Source: Negativicutes bacterium (GTDB taxonomy: Bacteria; Bacillota_C; Negativicutes; Sporomusales_B; JARLHX01). From it: a stretch of 64,000 bases of DNA. Location of the stretch: contig JARLHX010000398.1 in the NCBI GenBank assembly GCA_031292035.1, positions 31,357-95,356 on the forward strand, in the 5' to 3' direction. A model generated the notes under the pieces. The model worked only from the letters and a program-made list of their open reading frames with translations. It searched no databases and was not told the DNA's origin. A program made the translations under genes and the position numbers. Shown piece after piece: positions 47,403 through 56,044 of the stretch (position 1 is its first letter; the number at the start of each line of letters is the position of its first letter).

Positions 47403-47434
47403 AAAAGCAGCCGGCGCCTCTGGACGCCGGCTGC
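47403..47434 (-). terminator. Terminator of the cluster B MFS gene
   Basis: GCAGCCGGCG/CGCCGGCTGC, 8-nt loop; minus-strand tail TTTTCCCATTTT. It separates the MFS gene from the aldolase gene, so the latter needs its own promoter in 47177-47402. Confidence 0.85.
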
Positions 47435-47441
47435 CTTAACA

Positions 47442-48749
47442 CTAGGAAAGTTTTTCGGTGTTCTGGCCCATTCCCAAAGGAATCGAAAGCAAGAAGAGCA
47501 ATCCTCCGATAAAAGCTGCCGCGCCGAGGGCATAAAGGCCAGCGGCCGGACTGTTGAAGGTCTGTTCCACCCACACCTTCATGATCGGTGCGATGAATCC
47601 GCCCAAGTTGCCGACTGAGTTGATAAGGGCGATGGCACTGGCGGCTGCCACGCCGCTCAGGAAGCGGGTCGGCATGGTCCAGAATATCGGTTGGACGGAA
47701 AAATATCCGGCCGAAGCCACGCAAAGAGCTACAATGCCGACCAGCGGATTGCCGGTGGCTGAGGCGACAACTCCAATGCCGGCAAGAAACATGAGAACGG
47801 CAGCCAGGTTGCCCCGGTTACCGGACCTGTCAGAGTAGCGAGGAATGACAGCATTGGCAATCAGCGCGCAAACCCACGGAATGGCACTGACAAAGCCCAC
47901 CAGGGTTCCGACCTTCCTACCCAGCAGCCCAGCCACCTGGGTAGGCAGATAAAAGATAACGCCATAGACGCTGATTTGAATCATAAAATAAATCGCGGCG
48001 GCGTACCACACTTTGGGATTGGCGAGAACAACCAGCGGCCCGACTTTTCCTTCCTGGGGCTTGTTGGCGTTTTCTTCTTCCAGTTCATCAATAAGGGCTT
48101 GCCTTTCGTCAGCAGGAATCCAGTCCGCATCTTTCGGCCTGTCGGTGAGATACCACAGGGCCCAGATGCCAACAACTGTAGCCATCAAACCTTCGACCAC
48201 GAACATCCACTGCCAGCCGTAAATACCGCCGAACCCATCCATATCAAGCAGCAAGCCGGACAACGGCGAACCAAAAATGAAGGACAGGGGCGCCCCAAAA
48301 TAGAACAGGCCCATCATGGTACTGCGGCGGCGTGCGCTAAACCAGAAGGTAAAGAAGTAGATTATGCCAGGGAAAAAACCTGCTTCCGCAATACCGAGGA
48401 GAACACGTAAAGTCAGAAATGAAGTCTCGGTGGTCGCCCAGGCAAAACCAGCAGCCACCATACCCCAGGTAATCATGATCCTGGCCAACCACATTCTTGC
48501 ACCCACATGGTGCATGGCGATGTTGCTGGGAATCTCAAATACCGCGTAGCCCACGAAGAAGATGCCGGCCCCTAGTGCAAAGGCCGCATCACTTATACCA
48601 GTGTTAAGCTGCAAGGCTTGCTTGGCGAAGCCGATGTTGGCACGATCCAGAAAGGCTAAAACATACATGAGAAGAATAAAGGGCACGATCTTTCTTTGGG
48701 CTTTGTCCATCGCCCGGTCGGCTAATTCCATTCTCGTAGCAGACGCCAT
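47442..48749 (-). CDS. MFS transporter, tartrate/anion type (cluster B)
   Basis: A 435-residue 12-helix permease of the ACS family. Landmarks: LAFLDRANIGFAK in helix 1, GYAVFEIPSNIAMH after helix 2, RVLLGIAEAGFFPG in helix 4 and a central cytoplasmic loop with DRPKDADW. AAGGAGAGTGATATCTAA precedes the ATG. It follows the iclR gene on the same strand and has its own terminator. Likely imports the acid used by cluster B. Confidence 0.92.
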   Translation of the reverse strand: MASATRMELADRAMDKAQRKIVPFILLMYVLAFLDRANIGFAKQALQLNTGISDAAFALGAGIFFVGYAVFEIPSNIAMHHVGARMWLARIMITWGMVAAGFAWATTETSFLTLRVLLGIAEAGFFPGIIYFFTFWFSARRRSTMMGLFYFGAPLSFIFGSPLSGLLLDMDGFGGIYGWQWMFVVEGLMATVVGIWALWYLTDRPKDADWIPADERQALIDELEEENANKPQEGKVGPLVVLANPKVWYAAAIYFMIQISVYGVIFYLPTQVAGLLGRKVGTLVGFVSAIPWVCALIANAVIPRYSDRSGNRGNLAAVLMFLAGIGVVASATGNPLVGIVALCVASAGYFSVQPIFWTMPTRFLSGVAAASAIALINSVGNLGGFIAPIMKVWVEQTFNSPAAGLYALGAAAFIGGLLFLLSIPLGMGQNTEKLS

Positions 48750-48994
48750 TTAGATATCACTCTCCTTGATTTTATATCGCCTCAAAACGCGTTACTGTTC
48801 CCGTCAACACAGCAAGATTACCGCTGAACATGTCGCCTCCTTTTCCTCCCTGGTTGACATTTCGTAACTAACAACACCTCTTTTCCCATTTTAGTTCCCC
48901 AGGAAAATCCAGTGCAGGTTACTTGCAAGTACTAGTAAGCTCGCATACGAGCGATAAAGCACGATTTCTCTTTTTCCGAGTCACAACTATTCGT

Positions 48995-49774
48995 TCACTC
49001 ATCCCGGACATACAGATTATCGCGGCGGAATCCTAGTCGCTTGGAAATAGCCAACGCCGCTTCGATCACCATTTTGCCGAAGGCCGCCGTCCTTCCGGTG
49101 TCCATTTTCACATAAAGAGAAGCGATACTGATCGCTCCTACCGCTTTATTCAGACGGTCATACAGCGGGGCCGCCACACAAAAAATCTCGTTTTCCACTT
49201 CCCGGTCGTCGACAGCATAACCGCGCTCCCGTGTCTTTTCCAACTCGGCAAGCAAATCTTCATAGTTACGAATCGTATAGTTGGTATACCTAACTTTATC
49301 GGCTTTATCCCAAATCAATTTCACCTTGTCTTCGTCATGACCAGCCAATAAGGCTTTGCCAAGGCCTGTGCAGTACATCGGCCTGCGCACTCCCAGTCCG
49401 ACCGAAGTTGTAATCGAGCTGGTTTCTTCCACCCGATCCAGATACACAATTGACCCCTGGTCTTCCACCGCCAAAAAAACCGTCTCATGGCTATCGCGGC
49501 TGAGTTTTTCCAAACAAGGCCGGGCAATTTTCGGAAGATCAGTTTTCTCCATAACCGACATGCCCAACTCAAAAACCTTTAGGCTTAACCGAAAGGTCTT
49601 CAACGCTTCATTGTCAAACTCCAATATCCCTTTTTCCAGCATGGTGTAAAGCAGTTCAAACGTACTGCTTTTCGGCAAATCCAATATTTGACTGATTTCC
49701 AGCTGAGTCAAAGATTTATTGCTTTTGGCAAGAACGTTTAATATATCTAATGCTCTGGCAGCCGATTTATTCAA
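48995..49774 (-). CDS. IclR family transcriptional regulator
   Basis: A 259-residue regulator: N-terminal winged helix (residues 1-60, SAARALDILNVLAKS; LPKSSTFELL recognition helix), then an effector domain about 75-250 with GLGVRRPMYCTGLGKALLA and EVENEIFCVAAPLYD. Start is TTG at 49774, the only candidate; GGAGGCGG lies a little far (about 16 nt). Just upstream are palindromes suited to autoregulation. It probably controls the MFS, aldolase and UxaA genes of cluster B. Confidence 0.9.
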   Translation of the reverse strand: MNKSAARALDILNVLAKSNKSLTQLEISQILDLPKSSTFELLYTMLEKGILEFDNEALKTFRLSLKVFELGMSVMEKTDLPKIARPCLEKLSRDSHETVFLAVEDQGSIVYLDRVEETSSITTSVGLGVRRPMYCTGLGKALLAGHDEDKVKLIWDKADKVRYTNYTIRNYEDLLAELEKTRERGYAVDDREVENEIFCVAAPLYDRLNKAVGAISIASLYVKMDTGRTAAFGKMVIEAALAISKRLGFRRDNLYVRDE

Positions 49775-49799
49775 CTTAAAAATAAGACCGCCTCCAAAG

Positions 49800-49821
49800 T
49801 TCGTATATGCGAATCAGATTC
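49800..49821. promoter_or_regulatory. Overlapping palindromes upstream of iclR-type gene
   Basis: Near-palindrome TTCGTATATGCGAA (49800-49813) overlaps perfect GAATCAGATTC (49811-49821). They lie 26-47 nt before the iclR-like start and are candidate self-operator sites. Confidence 0.45.
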
Positions 49822-49956
49822 ACATATATGTATTTAAGCAAAATATACCATATATTCTGACTTCCGTCAACGAAGGAACTACCGCCATGGGAACATTTGG
49901 TATAGGGTATAACGGTACCCGACTTCTCCAAAGATGGGACTAAACGCTAGCTATAA

Positions 49957-50145
49957 CTATTTTCGCCCCGCTTTACGGTTTAAAAAAAACACAACCGAAA
50001 ATAGAATCAGAAGAACCAAGCCGATTGCTGAATTATTCACCCGGAAAAATTCAGCAATGGATGACTCGGGAAAATGGTTTGTGTAATAATCAGCAGCGCC
50101 AAAAACCAGACAAGCAAAAATAATGACATAATGCCGTTTTTGCAT
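49957..50145 (-). CDS. Small membrane protein, unknown function
   Basis: A 62-residue protein with two hydrophobic segments (about 6-20 and 40-57) and a basic C-terminal end (NRKAGRK). AAAGGAGC is found 12 nt before the ATG. No family recognised; no partner gene. The organisation N-in/C-in hairpin is a guess from charges. Confidence 0.55.
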   Translation of the reverse strand: MQKRHYVIIFACLVFGAADYYTNHFPESSIAEFFRVNNSAIGLVLLILFSVVFFLNRKAGRK

Positions 50146-50265
50146 CTTCCGCTTTGCTCCTTTTGAGGGATAAATTTATTATTATATGCAGCTACCCCTA
50201 ACTATATACCACAGGATAGTAAAAACTCCTTGTTCTTCTCATACCAGCCACATGCCTTACCGCAA

Positions 50266-50292
50266 ATAAAAGCCGGGCCTTTAGGTCCGGCT
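50266..50292 (-). terminator. Terminator of the OmpH-like gene
   Basis: AGCCGGACC-TAAA-GGCCCGGCT on the minus strand followed by TTTATTT, 15 nt past the stop codon. Confidence 0.82.
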
Positions 50293-50307
50293 AAACTGGT
50301 GCAAATT

Positions 50308-50790
50308 TTATTTGGTGCTAATTTTCCTGATAACATCATCAGTGATGTCCTGATCGGTAGTGCCCCAAAGTGCCGCAGTCTTATCCAAAACCGTCGTCAG
50401 GCCTTGCTTATCGGCTATAACCTTAATCGCGGCGTTGATTTTGTCAAGAATGGGTTTGCGCAACTGATCTCCTTTATCGCTCACCCGTTTTTGCAACTGA
50501 TCATATAACGCCCGTTTTTCTTGATCGCTGGTCAGTGTCGCAGCTTTTGTTTCATATTCCTTTTGAGCCTGAGCCACCTCAGCATCCATGGTTTGCTGCA
50601 ATAAAACCATATCGGGACTCTTCGAAAGCACTTTTGTATAATCGATAACTCCGATATTGGAATTCGACGACGCATATGTTGTGCCGCCCTGCGGCAAGAA
50701 CATTCCGACCACTCCCAAAAGGAAAAAAACTGCGATCGCTATCGAAACTTTGCTGCCATATGTTTTTCCTACCCTGCGCAATGATTTCAC
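50308..50790 (-). CDS. OmpH/Skp family periplasmic chaperone
   Basis: A 160-residue exported protein: basic N-terminus, hydrophobic helix about 16-33, then the OmpH/Skp body with IGVIDYTKVLSKSP, a long charged coiled coil about 65-120 and a C-terminal KGLTTVLD-type strand (KQGLTTVLDK). Skp family members hold unfolded outer-membrane proteins in the periplasm, so this supports a double membrane. The ATG follows a modest site; gene is monocistronic with terminators on both sides. Not linked to bamA here. Confidence 0.85.
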   Translation of the reverse strand: MKSLRRVGKTYGSKVSIAIAVFFLLGVVGMFLPQGGTTYASSNSNIGVIDYTKVLSKSPDMVLLQQTMDAEVAQAQKEYETKAATLTSDQEKRALYDQLQKRVSDKGDQLRKPILDKINAAIKVIADKQGLTTVLDKTAALWGTTDQDITDDVIRKISTK

Positions 50791-50972
50791 TCCTTCATGC
50801 CTTAATGCACGTACTATACAAAGTTATTGTAACATAGCCTGGGTTAATGTTCAAACCCCCCGCTTACAAGCCACTTCCTCCTATTTCGCCCTGTTCAGGT
50901 AACCAAGGGGGGTCCTGTCATTTCTTATCAACATCGTCGGTAGCTTAGAGCTATCCCTTGCCATTAAAATAG

Positions 50973-51011
50973 AAAAAAGACGCCTCGCCCTCATTTTGCA
51001 CCGGTGTCTTT
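50973..51011 (-). terminator. Terminator of the redox gene pair
   Basis: AAAGACACC...GGCGTCTTT (one mismatch) with T tail on the minus strand, 44 nt after the stop codon of the 83-residue gene. Confidence 0.65.
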
Positions 51012-51054
51012 GCAAGACCACATTAAAACAACTCGTCAGGAACTCAGCGCTCTG

Positions 51055-51306
51055 TTACGGTTCGATACTGACGATAAAAAGATCTTCTTTAATCTGATGC
51101 AACTTTTGCAGCAGTTCCAGGACATCGACCGCTTCGGTATCAAACTGAAAAGTGAGGATCAGCCTCTGGAGGTCAGGATCACCAAAACTCGGTTCGCATT
51201 TGACCAAAGCCGGATAATGAAAGAATGAATCCCGGATATATTCAAAAACGGTCTCAATCGATTTACCCTCGTTGACAAGCAAAGAGGTTTTAATAATCTT
51301 CTCCAT
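51055..51306 (-). CDS. Small protein cotranscribed with the DsbA-like gene, unknown function
   Basis: An 83-residue alpha/beta protein (MEKIIKTSLLVNEG..., ending FIVSIEP). Alternating hydrophobic strands and one helix suggest a compact ferredoxin-like fold, but no family is recognised; a single Cys is present in VKCEPSFGD. AGGTAGGACTGCGG precedes the ATG at 51306; a longer frame overlapping the upstream gene is less likely. It starts 61 nt after the DsbA-like stop and is followed by a terminator. An open frame on the opposite strand is treated as a shadow. Confidence 0.6.
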   Translation of the reverse strand: MEKIIKTSLLVNEGKSIETVFEYIRDSFFHYPALVKCEPSFGDPDLQRLILTFQFDTEAVDVLELLQKLHQIKEDLFIVSIEP

Positions 51307-51367
51307 CCGCAGTCCTACCTTTCTTACTATTACCATTTCGGTAAGATCTGCAAATTTCCTGCCACCG

Positions 51368-51973
51368 CTATCCTTCACTCGCCAAGGCTGCCAACATGTT
51401 CCGGAAAACACTCAGCGGCTGGGCCCCTACGATCCTTTCCTGGCCGTTGATGATAAAAGTCGGCACGCTACTGATATGCTGACGCTGGGCCTCCTTGCTA
51501 ATTTGAGCCAGTTGCTTTTCGTACCGCTCTTCCTTTAGCGCAGCCTCAAGCTTATGACCCTCCAACCCGGCATCGACAGCGATCTGCAGGATAACAGCCA
51601 ATGAACCAATATCCCGATTTTCCTCAAAATAGCACTTAAATACCATGTCATGGAAAAGTTCATATTGACCCTGCTCCTTGGCAAACTCGCCTGCCAGGAG
51701 GGCCAGATGGGAGTTCGACACCCGGATTCGGTCGCTAAAAGTCAAGCCGTAAGGTGCACCCAAGCGACGGAAGCCTTCATACATTTCCCGGGTGTTCCGG
51801 CCGGGAAACCGATCGGTCAGCGCCAGCCCCTCCGGCGGAAATTCAGGGTGGATTTCAAATCCTAACCATGTATCATTGATGGCAAATTCCTCTTTGAGCT
51901 TGTCGACAATACCTTTGCCGATATAACAGTAAGGTCAGATATAGTCGGAAAATACCGTGAAACCATAAATCAT
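51368..51973 (-). CDS. Probable selenoprotein: DsbA/FrnE-like thiol oxidoreductase with Sec-Pro-Tyr-Cys
   Basis: A 201-residue DsbA/FrnE-family protein. Reading starts at ATG 51973 (AAGGAGTGAACGAAA before it): MIYGFTVFSDYI, then TGA (51937-51935), then PYCYIGKGIVDKL. Homologues have Cys-Pro-x-Cys here, so TGA falls exactly on catalytic residue 13 and is best read as selenocysteine; Cys16 is kept, and the cis-Pro loop SSVPTF (Pro171) completes the thioredoxin-type site. The frame is intact on both sides and no other damage is seen. A small stem ACCTT/AAGGT encloses a 15-nt loop right after the TGA, a possible SECIS, not proven. Ordinary annotation would truncate it at Met64 and lose the active site. 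Confidence 0.82.
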
Positions 51974-52101
51974 TTTCGTTCACTCCTTATCTTGTATTGC
52001 TTGACGCCGGCCCGCTAGACTCAGTCTACCCAGATTGCCTCTGACTATAATCACTAACCCTTTCGACAACCCTGAAACCACACCTTCTTTTCATGCAGCC
52101 A

Positions 52102-52767
52102 TCACACCGCGCTGTTATGCTGTGACATGAAGCGCCCTGAGTCATCGGTAAATTGCAAAGCATCTTTCGGACAGCTAGCGATGCATACCCCGCACTTTAG
52201 GCAATCCGGGTGGGCAAACTCACTGCCGCTGGTATAAGGCGAAAGCTCCATCGGACACGCCTTGGCACACAAGCCGCATTTCACACAGTCATCGTTTACC
52301 AGGATAGGCTTTTTGCCTGCAGCAAACCCTGCCGCTAAGGTGCCCATCGGACAGAAATTACACCATGTTCGGGGACTATAGATTAGCGCCAACAAGATAC
52401 CAACAATCGTGGTTATAAAGATAATCCGCAAAAATACCAGTCCGATGGCTACAGGGTCGGGCCAGGCGTAACCCATTTGCCAGCCGAATACCGAAAAAAT
52501 CAGGACAAGCATAAAAATCCTGATCTCTTTCGTTTTTGCCCATCCGGGTATCTTTTTACTTGAATTGATTTTCGTCAAAACTTGATCCCACAGACTGCCC
52601 CGCGGGCAATAGAGGCCGCACCACTCCCTCCCCCGCCAAATAGCCATAACTACTGGAGCCAGCATGCAGACCAATGCGATAGAGCCGATAATCGGAAACA
52701 GAAAAAAGCCTATACTTAAATAGAGTATTAGTACAAGATAACTGATCGTCTTCCAGCGGTTTGCCAT
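52102..52767 (-). CDS. NapH-like membrane polyferredoxin
   Basis: A 221-residue membrane iron-sulfur protein of the NapH/CcoG type: about four helices, cytoplasmic cysteine motifs CGLYCPRGS and CNFCPMGTL after helix pairs, then two classical 4Fe-4S clusters CVKCGLCAKACP and CLKCGVCIASCP. It likely passes electrons between a quinol or ferredoxin pool and a periplasmic or cytosolic partner. ATG 52767 is chosen for AGGGAGGATACC. Located between the cysteine desulfidase gene and the Sec-DsbA gene on one strand, so it may drive their redox chemistry (inference). Confidence 0.87.
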   Translation of the reverse strand: MANRWKTISYLVLILYLSIGFFLFPIIGSIALVCMLAPVVMAIWRGREWCGLYCPRGSLWDQVLTKINSSKKIPGWAKTKEIRIFMLVLIFSVFGWQMGYAWPDPVAIGLVFLRIIFITTIVGILLALIYSPRTWCNFCPMGTLAAGFAAGKKPILVNDDCVKCGLCAKACPMELSPYTSGSEFAHPDCLKCGVCIASCPKDALQFTDDSGRFMSQHNSAV

Positions 52768-52872
52768 GGTATCCTCCCTATTTTTATTCCCACCCCGCAG
52801 GGGAGGGGGTATGAATATATTATATGCCGTCTGTTCCGATTTGTACACCTTGCCGTCTGCATGTTTCGCTGC

Positions 52873-54162
52873 TTAGTCTTTGCTTTGCTTGTTAAGCATG
52901 ATGTCCAGGATGATCCGGTCAGCCTCCGCCGTCCCCTCATTGCCAATGCGGCAGAGATTTTCGATCGAGTGTCGGGGTATCCTTTCGATGATCCCCTCGG
53001 TTTCAGTGATGCCAAGCCCTTCAATTGCCAGAAGGGCCGATTGGACGGCGGCATTGGTGCAGGTAGCGATCTTCATGGCACAACCCGGTTTGGCCCCGTC
53101 ACACAGCATGCCGGTTACGTTTCCCAGCATATTCTGGATGGCGAACTTCGTCGCTTCAATTCCACCGCCGAGGAGGTAGGTAATTCCGCAGCTGGCGCCG
53201 GTCCCTGATACAATTGCGCCGCAAATGGCTGACAAACGGCCAAATTTTGACTTGATGTAGATGGTGATCAAATGGCTGAGGGTAACGGCCCGAATAATCT
53301 CATCCCTTGTCGCAGCCAGCCGTTCGCCTGCGGCGACCACCGGCATGGTAGCCGAGATGCCCTGGTTGCCGCTCCCGGAATTGCTCATCACCGGCAAAGA
53401 GCTGCCAGCCATTCTCGCGTCTGAGCCTGCGGCAGCCAGCGCCATGGCGTGAGTGGCCAGATCATCGCCAAGAATTCCCTTGCCTACATAGTTCTTGATG
53501 GTTTTTCCCACTTGCAAACCATACCGGTTTGCCAAACCCTCTGTCGCGATGAGCGTGTTCAATTCGATGCTCTCGACGACAATACCTAAATCGCGAATCG
53601 CAACAACATGGACAAAGTCCCAAATCGAATCAATACTCAAAAAGGACCTGGTGACGTCTGCATCTGACGCCTGCGCCGCTTCGCAGTCGCATTTGCTTAC
53701 AATCTTCCCGTCCACTTCGACAAGAACAATATTCGTGTGCTCATTTTCAACCACTACCTTGGCGTGCGACGAAGGTGAATGGACGTTGACCTCGATGTAC
53801 AATTTCCTGTCGGAGTCAGCGACATCTACGGTGACGATTCCCTCTTTGATCATACGTTCAGCCTGATCCACGTCCTTTGCCGTCAGTGCCGCCAGCACCT
53901 CCAGATGCTTATCTGCGTCCCCCGCCACAACCCCCAGAGCAGCAGCCATATCCACCCCGCAAGTATTCGTGCCGGGAATGGTGACCGCCATGGCGTTTTT
54001 GACGACATTGCCGCTCACATAGACCTTGACTGCCGAAATTTCGTGCCCGGCAAGCTGACGCCGGGCCAGCGCAGCAGCATAGGCGACCGCGATCGGCTCA
54101 GTGCAGCCCAAAGCAACGACCAGTTCCGCCGCTAATATGTCAAGAAATTTACTTTTATCCAT
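52873..54162 (-). CDS. cyuA: L-cysteine desulfidase / UPF0597 family (CyuA type)
   Basis: A 429-residue protein of the CyuA/YhaM family, which breaks L-cysteine to pyruvate, ammonia and sulfide (some relatives act on serine) with a 4Fe-4S cluster. Hallmarks: LGCTEPIAVAYAAA at the start, SNSGSGNQGI, CGAIVSGTGASCGITYLLGGG-type loop (kept in full at about 310-330), and MLCDGAKPGCAMKIAT. Starts at ATG 54162 after GGGAGAGAAG. Sits between the DUF1847 gene and the polyferredoxin gene. Probably anaerobic cysteine degradation. Confidence 0.87.
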   Translation of the reverse strand: MDKSKFLDILAAELVVALGCTEPIAVAYAAALARRQLAGHEISAVKVYVSGNVVKNAMAVTIPGTNTCGVDMAAALGVVAGDADKHLEVLAALTAKDVDQAERMIKEGIVTVDVADSDRKLYIEVNVHSPSSHAKVVVENEHTNIVLVEVDGKIVSKCDCEAAQASDADVTRSFLSIDSIWDFVHVVAIRDLGIVVESIELNTLIATEGLANRYGLQVGKTIKNYVGKGILGDDLATHAMALAAAGSDARMAGSSLPVMSNSGSGNQGISATMPVVAAGERLAATRDEIIRAVTLSHLITIYIKSKFGRLSAICGAIVSGTGASCGITYLLGGGIEATKFAIQNMLGNVTGMLCDGAKPGCAMKIATCTNAAVQSALLAIEGLGITETEGIIERIPRHSIENLCRIGNEGTAEADRIILDIMLNKQSKD

Positions 54163-54202
54163 CTTCTCTCCCACACAGTAACAATTACTTTTCTGTTGCC
54201 TG

Positions 54203-54907
54203 TTACTTTTCGTCCTTCACAGCTATGTCCTTGAGGCGATCCTGCTTGAATCGCTCATAATAGGAGTCATAATTATAGATGGCTCCCAGAGGGTTATGGC
54301 CAAGCACCCTGTCCTTCACAGCGAACACTGTGACCATGGCCTTGGAATATTTTAAAAACAGTGAGTCGTGACCGACGCAAAGCCCCAGGAGAATGTTAAA
54401 ATCCGTCTCGGCGGCATTCAACATTTCTGCCTGGCAAATCGGGTTGCACATCGTCTCGAAGCCACCCAATCTGATCTTTTCGTGCTCCTCAAGCCCGATG
54501 GCGGCCTTATCGACTCCGCCTACCTTGCACATGACCGAAACGACATCAAAACCGTGATCTTCGAGGATCTTGCAAAAGATGGCAGCTTCCTTGTGGAGCC
54601 CGCCGCAAAACGCCACTCCCAGTTTGACATAACCCATCTTTCTGGAGAACTCGATAATCTCCTGCAACCGGGGTTTGACCGGATAGCGATAGCGAGGAGA
54701 AGTCTGGCGGTCGATATAACATTCTGCCTCCTGCACCGAAGCGCGGTTGGCAAATTTTCTTATCTCCGCCTTATCATACTCGGCAGCCGCCTTTTCGATG
54801 GCCTCAGGATAAAGGACCGTCGAGCAGAAGGCTGGACTGCTTCCGTCCTTCTGCCGGCAGATGCGGTTTTTCACCATGCACTGAGCGCATTTTCCCTGGT
54901 TGTCCAA
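54203..54907 (-). CDS. DUF1847 family metal-binding protein
   Basis: About 234 residues of the DUF1847 family. Cysteines CAQC..C near the start, an internal VKLGVAFCGGLHKEA, VMCKVGG, then MCNPICQAEMLN and LCVGHDSLF, which look like a metal or cluster site. The TTG at 54907 (GGGGAGAG 8 nt before it) gives a start directly ahead of the conserved CAQC; the longer frame from 55033 has an unconserved head without a site. Function of the family is unknown. Adjacent to the cysteine desulfidase gene (40 nt). Confidence 0.75.
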   Translation of the reverse strand: MDNQGKCAQCMVKNRICRQKDGSSPAFCSTVLYPEAIEKAAAEYDKAEIRKFANRASVQEAECYIDRQTSPRYRYPVKPRLQEIIEFSRKMGYVKLGVAFCGGLHKEAAIFCKILEDHGFDVVSVMCKVGGVDKAAIGLEEHEKIRLGGFETMCNPICQAEMLNAAETDFNILLGLCVGHDSLFLKYSKAMVTVFAVKDRVLGHNPLGAIYNYDSYYERFKQDRLKDIAVKDEK

Positions 54908-55111
54908 AGTGATCTCTCCCCTGTTTTGGCATGAACTGCCGCTTACCGCACACTCCAAGGCGGCTATCGCAATACTACTTGATACAGAATGATAAGCGCT
55001 GCCAGCGCCCATATAATGGTTCAGGGACGGCACAGATTACGCAAATATTCCTTCAACTTCATCCCTCCAAAATCCTGCGCGTTTGTCTAATAACCGCACT
55101 GCCGGCGGCAA

Positions 55112-55948
55112 TCAAAATTCCGTGGTAGCACCGACAAAAGCGGGAATGAAGCGACTGCCAAAGCTGCGGCTCAGTTCGGCCATCATGGCAAAGCCGGTGC
55201 AGTGGCCGGCCATGACGAAATCCGGCTGAAAGCCGACCAGCGCATCAAGCGTTTTCTCCTTCTGCTCGGCCCCCACCGGACCGAGGTGCGTGCCGCCGAT
55301 CCAGCCGCGCAGCCGCTCCGCCCCGGTCAGCTCCAGACCATATCGGACGGTGTTGACCAAGCCAGAGTGAGTACAGCCGCCGATGACCACTAATCCTTTG
55401 TCGCTGATATAATAGAGGGAAATATCGTCGATAATCTCATCCGGGCAGTCACAACCACCACCGTCGCATTTGACCAGTCGTTGATCGCCTGTCTCAAAAT
55501 CGGTTTTTCGCGGAATCTGGCCGCTGAACCAGAGGCCAGAGGCGATCTCTCGCGGTTCCTTGCCCAACTGCCAGTCTACGCCCAGAGTTGTCAACACATC
55601 TTTCACATACGGTATACCGGCATAATGGCGGCTGTCTTTAGTCACCGAGAAGCGCGGCTGAAAGATGTCGCTGTGGGCATAGAGGGGATAGCGTTTACGG
55701 CCGTGCTGCAGGATGTGATAAAGCCCGCCGGAGTGGTCGTAATGCCCATGACTGAGCACAAGAGCGTCAATTTCCGACGGCTGCACATTGAGCAAACTCA
55801 AATTATGTACTACTGCCGCCGTTTGGCCGCTATCGAATAAAATCTTCATCGATTCATGCTCCAACAGCAGCGAAAAACCATGTTCAGCCCGAAATGGACT
55901 CCTGAGATTGGTCGGCACCGCATTATCCATGACAACAGTCACTTTCAT
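55112..55948 (-). CDS. MBL-fold metal-dependent hydrolase
   Basis: A 278-residue metallo-beta-lactamase-fold protein. Metal motif LSHGHYDHSGG; later ligands in GGCTHSGLVNTV and GGTHLG, MAGHCTGF. Related to the group annotated as dihydropterin-ribofuranosyl aminobenzene-phosphate synthase-like hydrolases. Also a Cys cluster CDGGGCDC about residue 165, possibly structural. GGGGGG site before the ATG. Same strand as DUF1847 and cysteine desulfidase; substrate unknown. Confidence 0.87.
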   Translation of the reverse strand: MKVTVVMDNAVPTNLRSPFRAEHGFSLLLEHESMKILFDSGQTAAVVHNLSLLNVQPSEIDALVLSHGHYDHSGGLYHILQHGRKRYPLYAHSDIFQPRFSVTKDSRHYAGIPYVKDVLTTLGVDWQLGKEPREIASGLWFSGQIPRKTDFETGDQRLVKCDGGGCDCPDEIIDDISLYYISDKGLVVIGGCTHSGLVNTVRYGLELTGAERLRGWIGGTHLGPVGAEQKEKTLDALVGFQPDFVMAGHCTGFAMMAELSRSFGSRFIPAFVGATTEF

Positions 55949-56044
55949 TTGTCTGCCCCCCTTCTATTTTCCAGGCGCTGATCTTCGCAGTGACGCCGGC
56001 GGAAAATCCGGCAACGCGATAGCCCGAACCACCGCCAGGCACCA

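Noticed and set aside
51004..51228. 74-residue plus-strand frame over the small redox gene
   Set aside because: It lies antisense to the minus-strand gene, which has the ribosome binding site, operon position and terminator.
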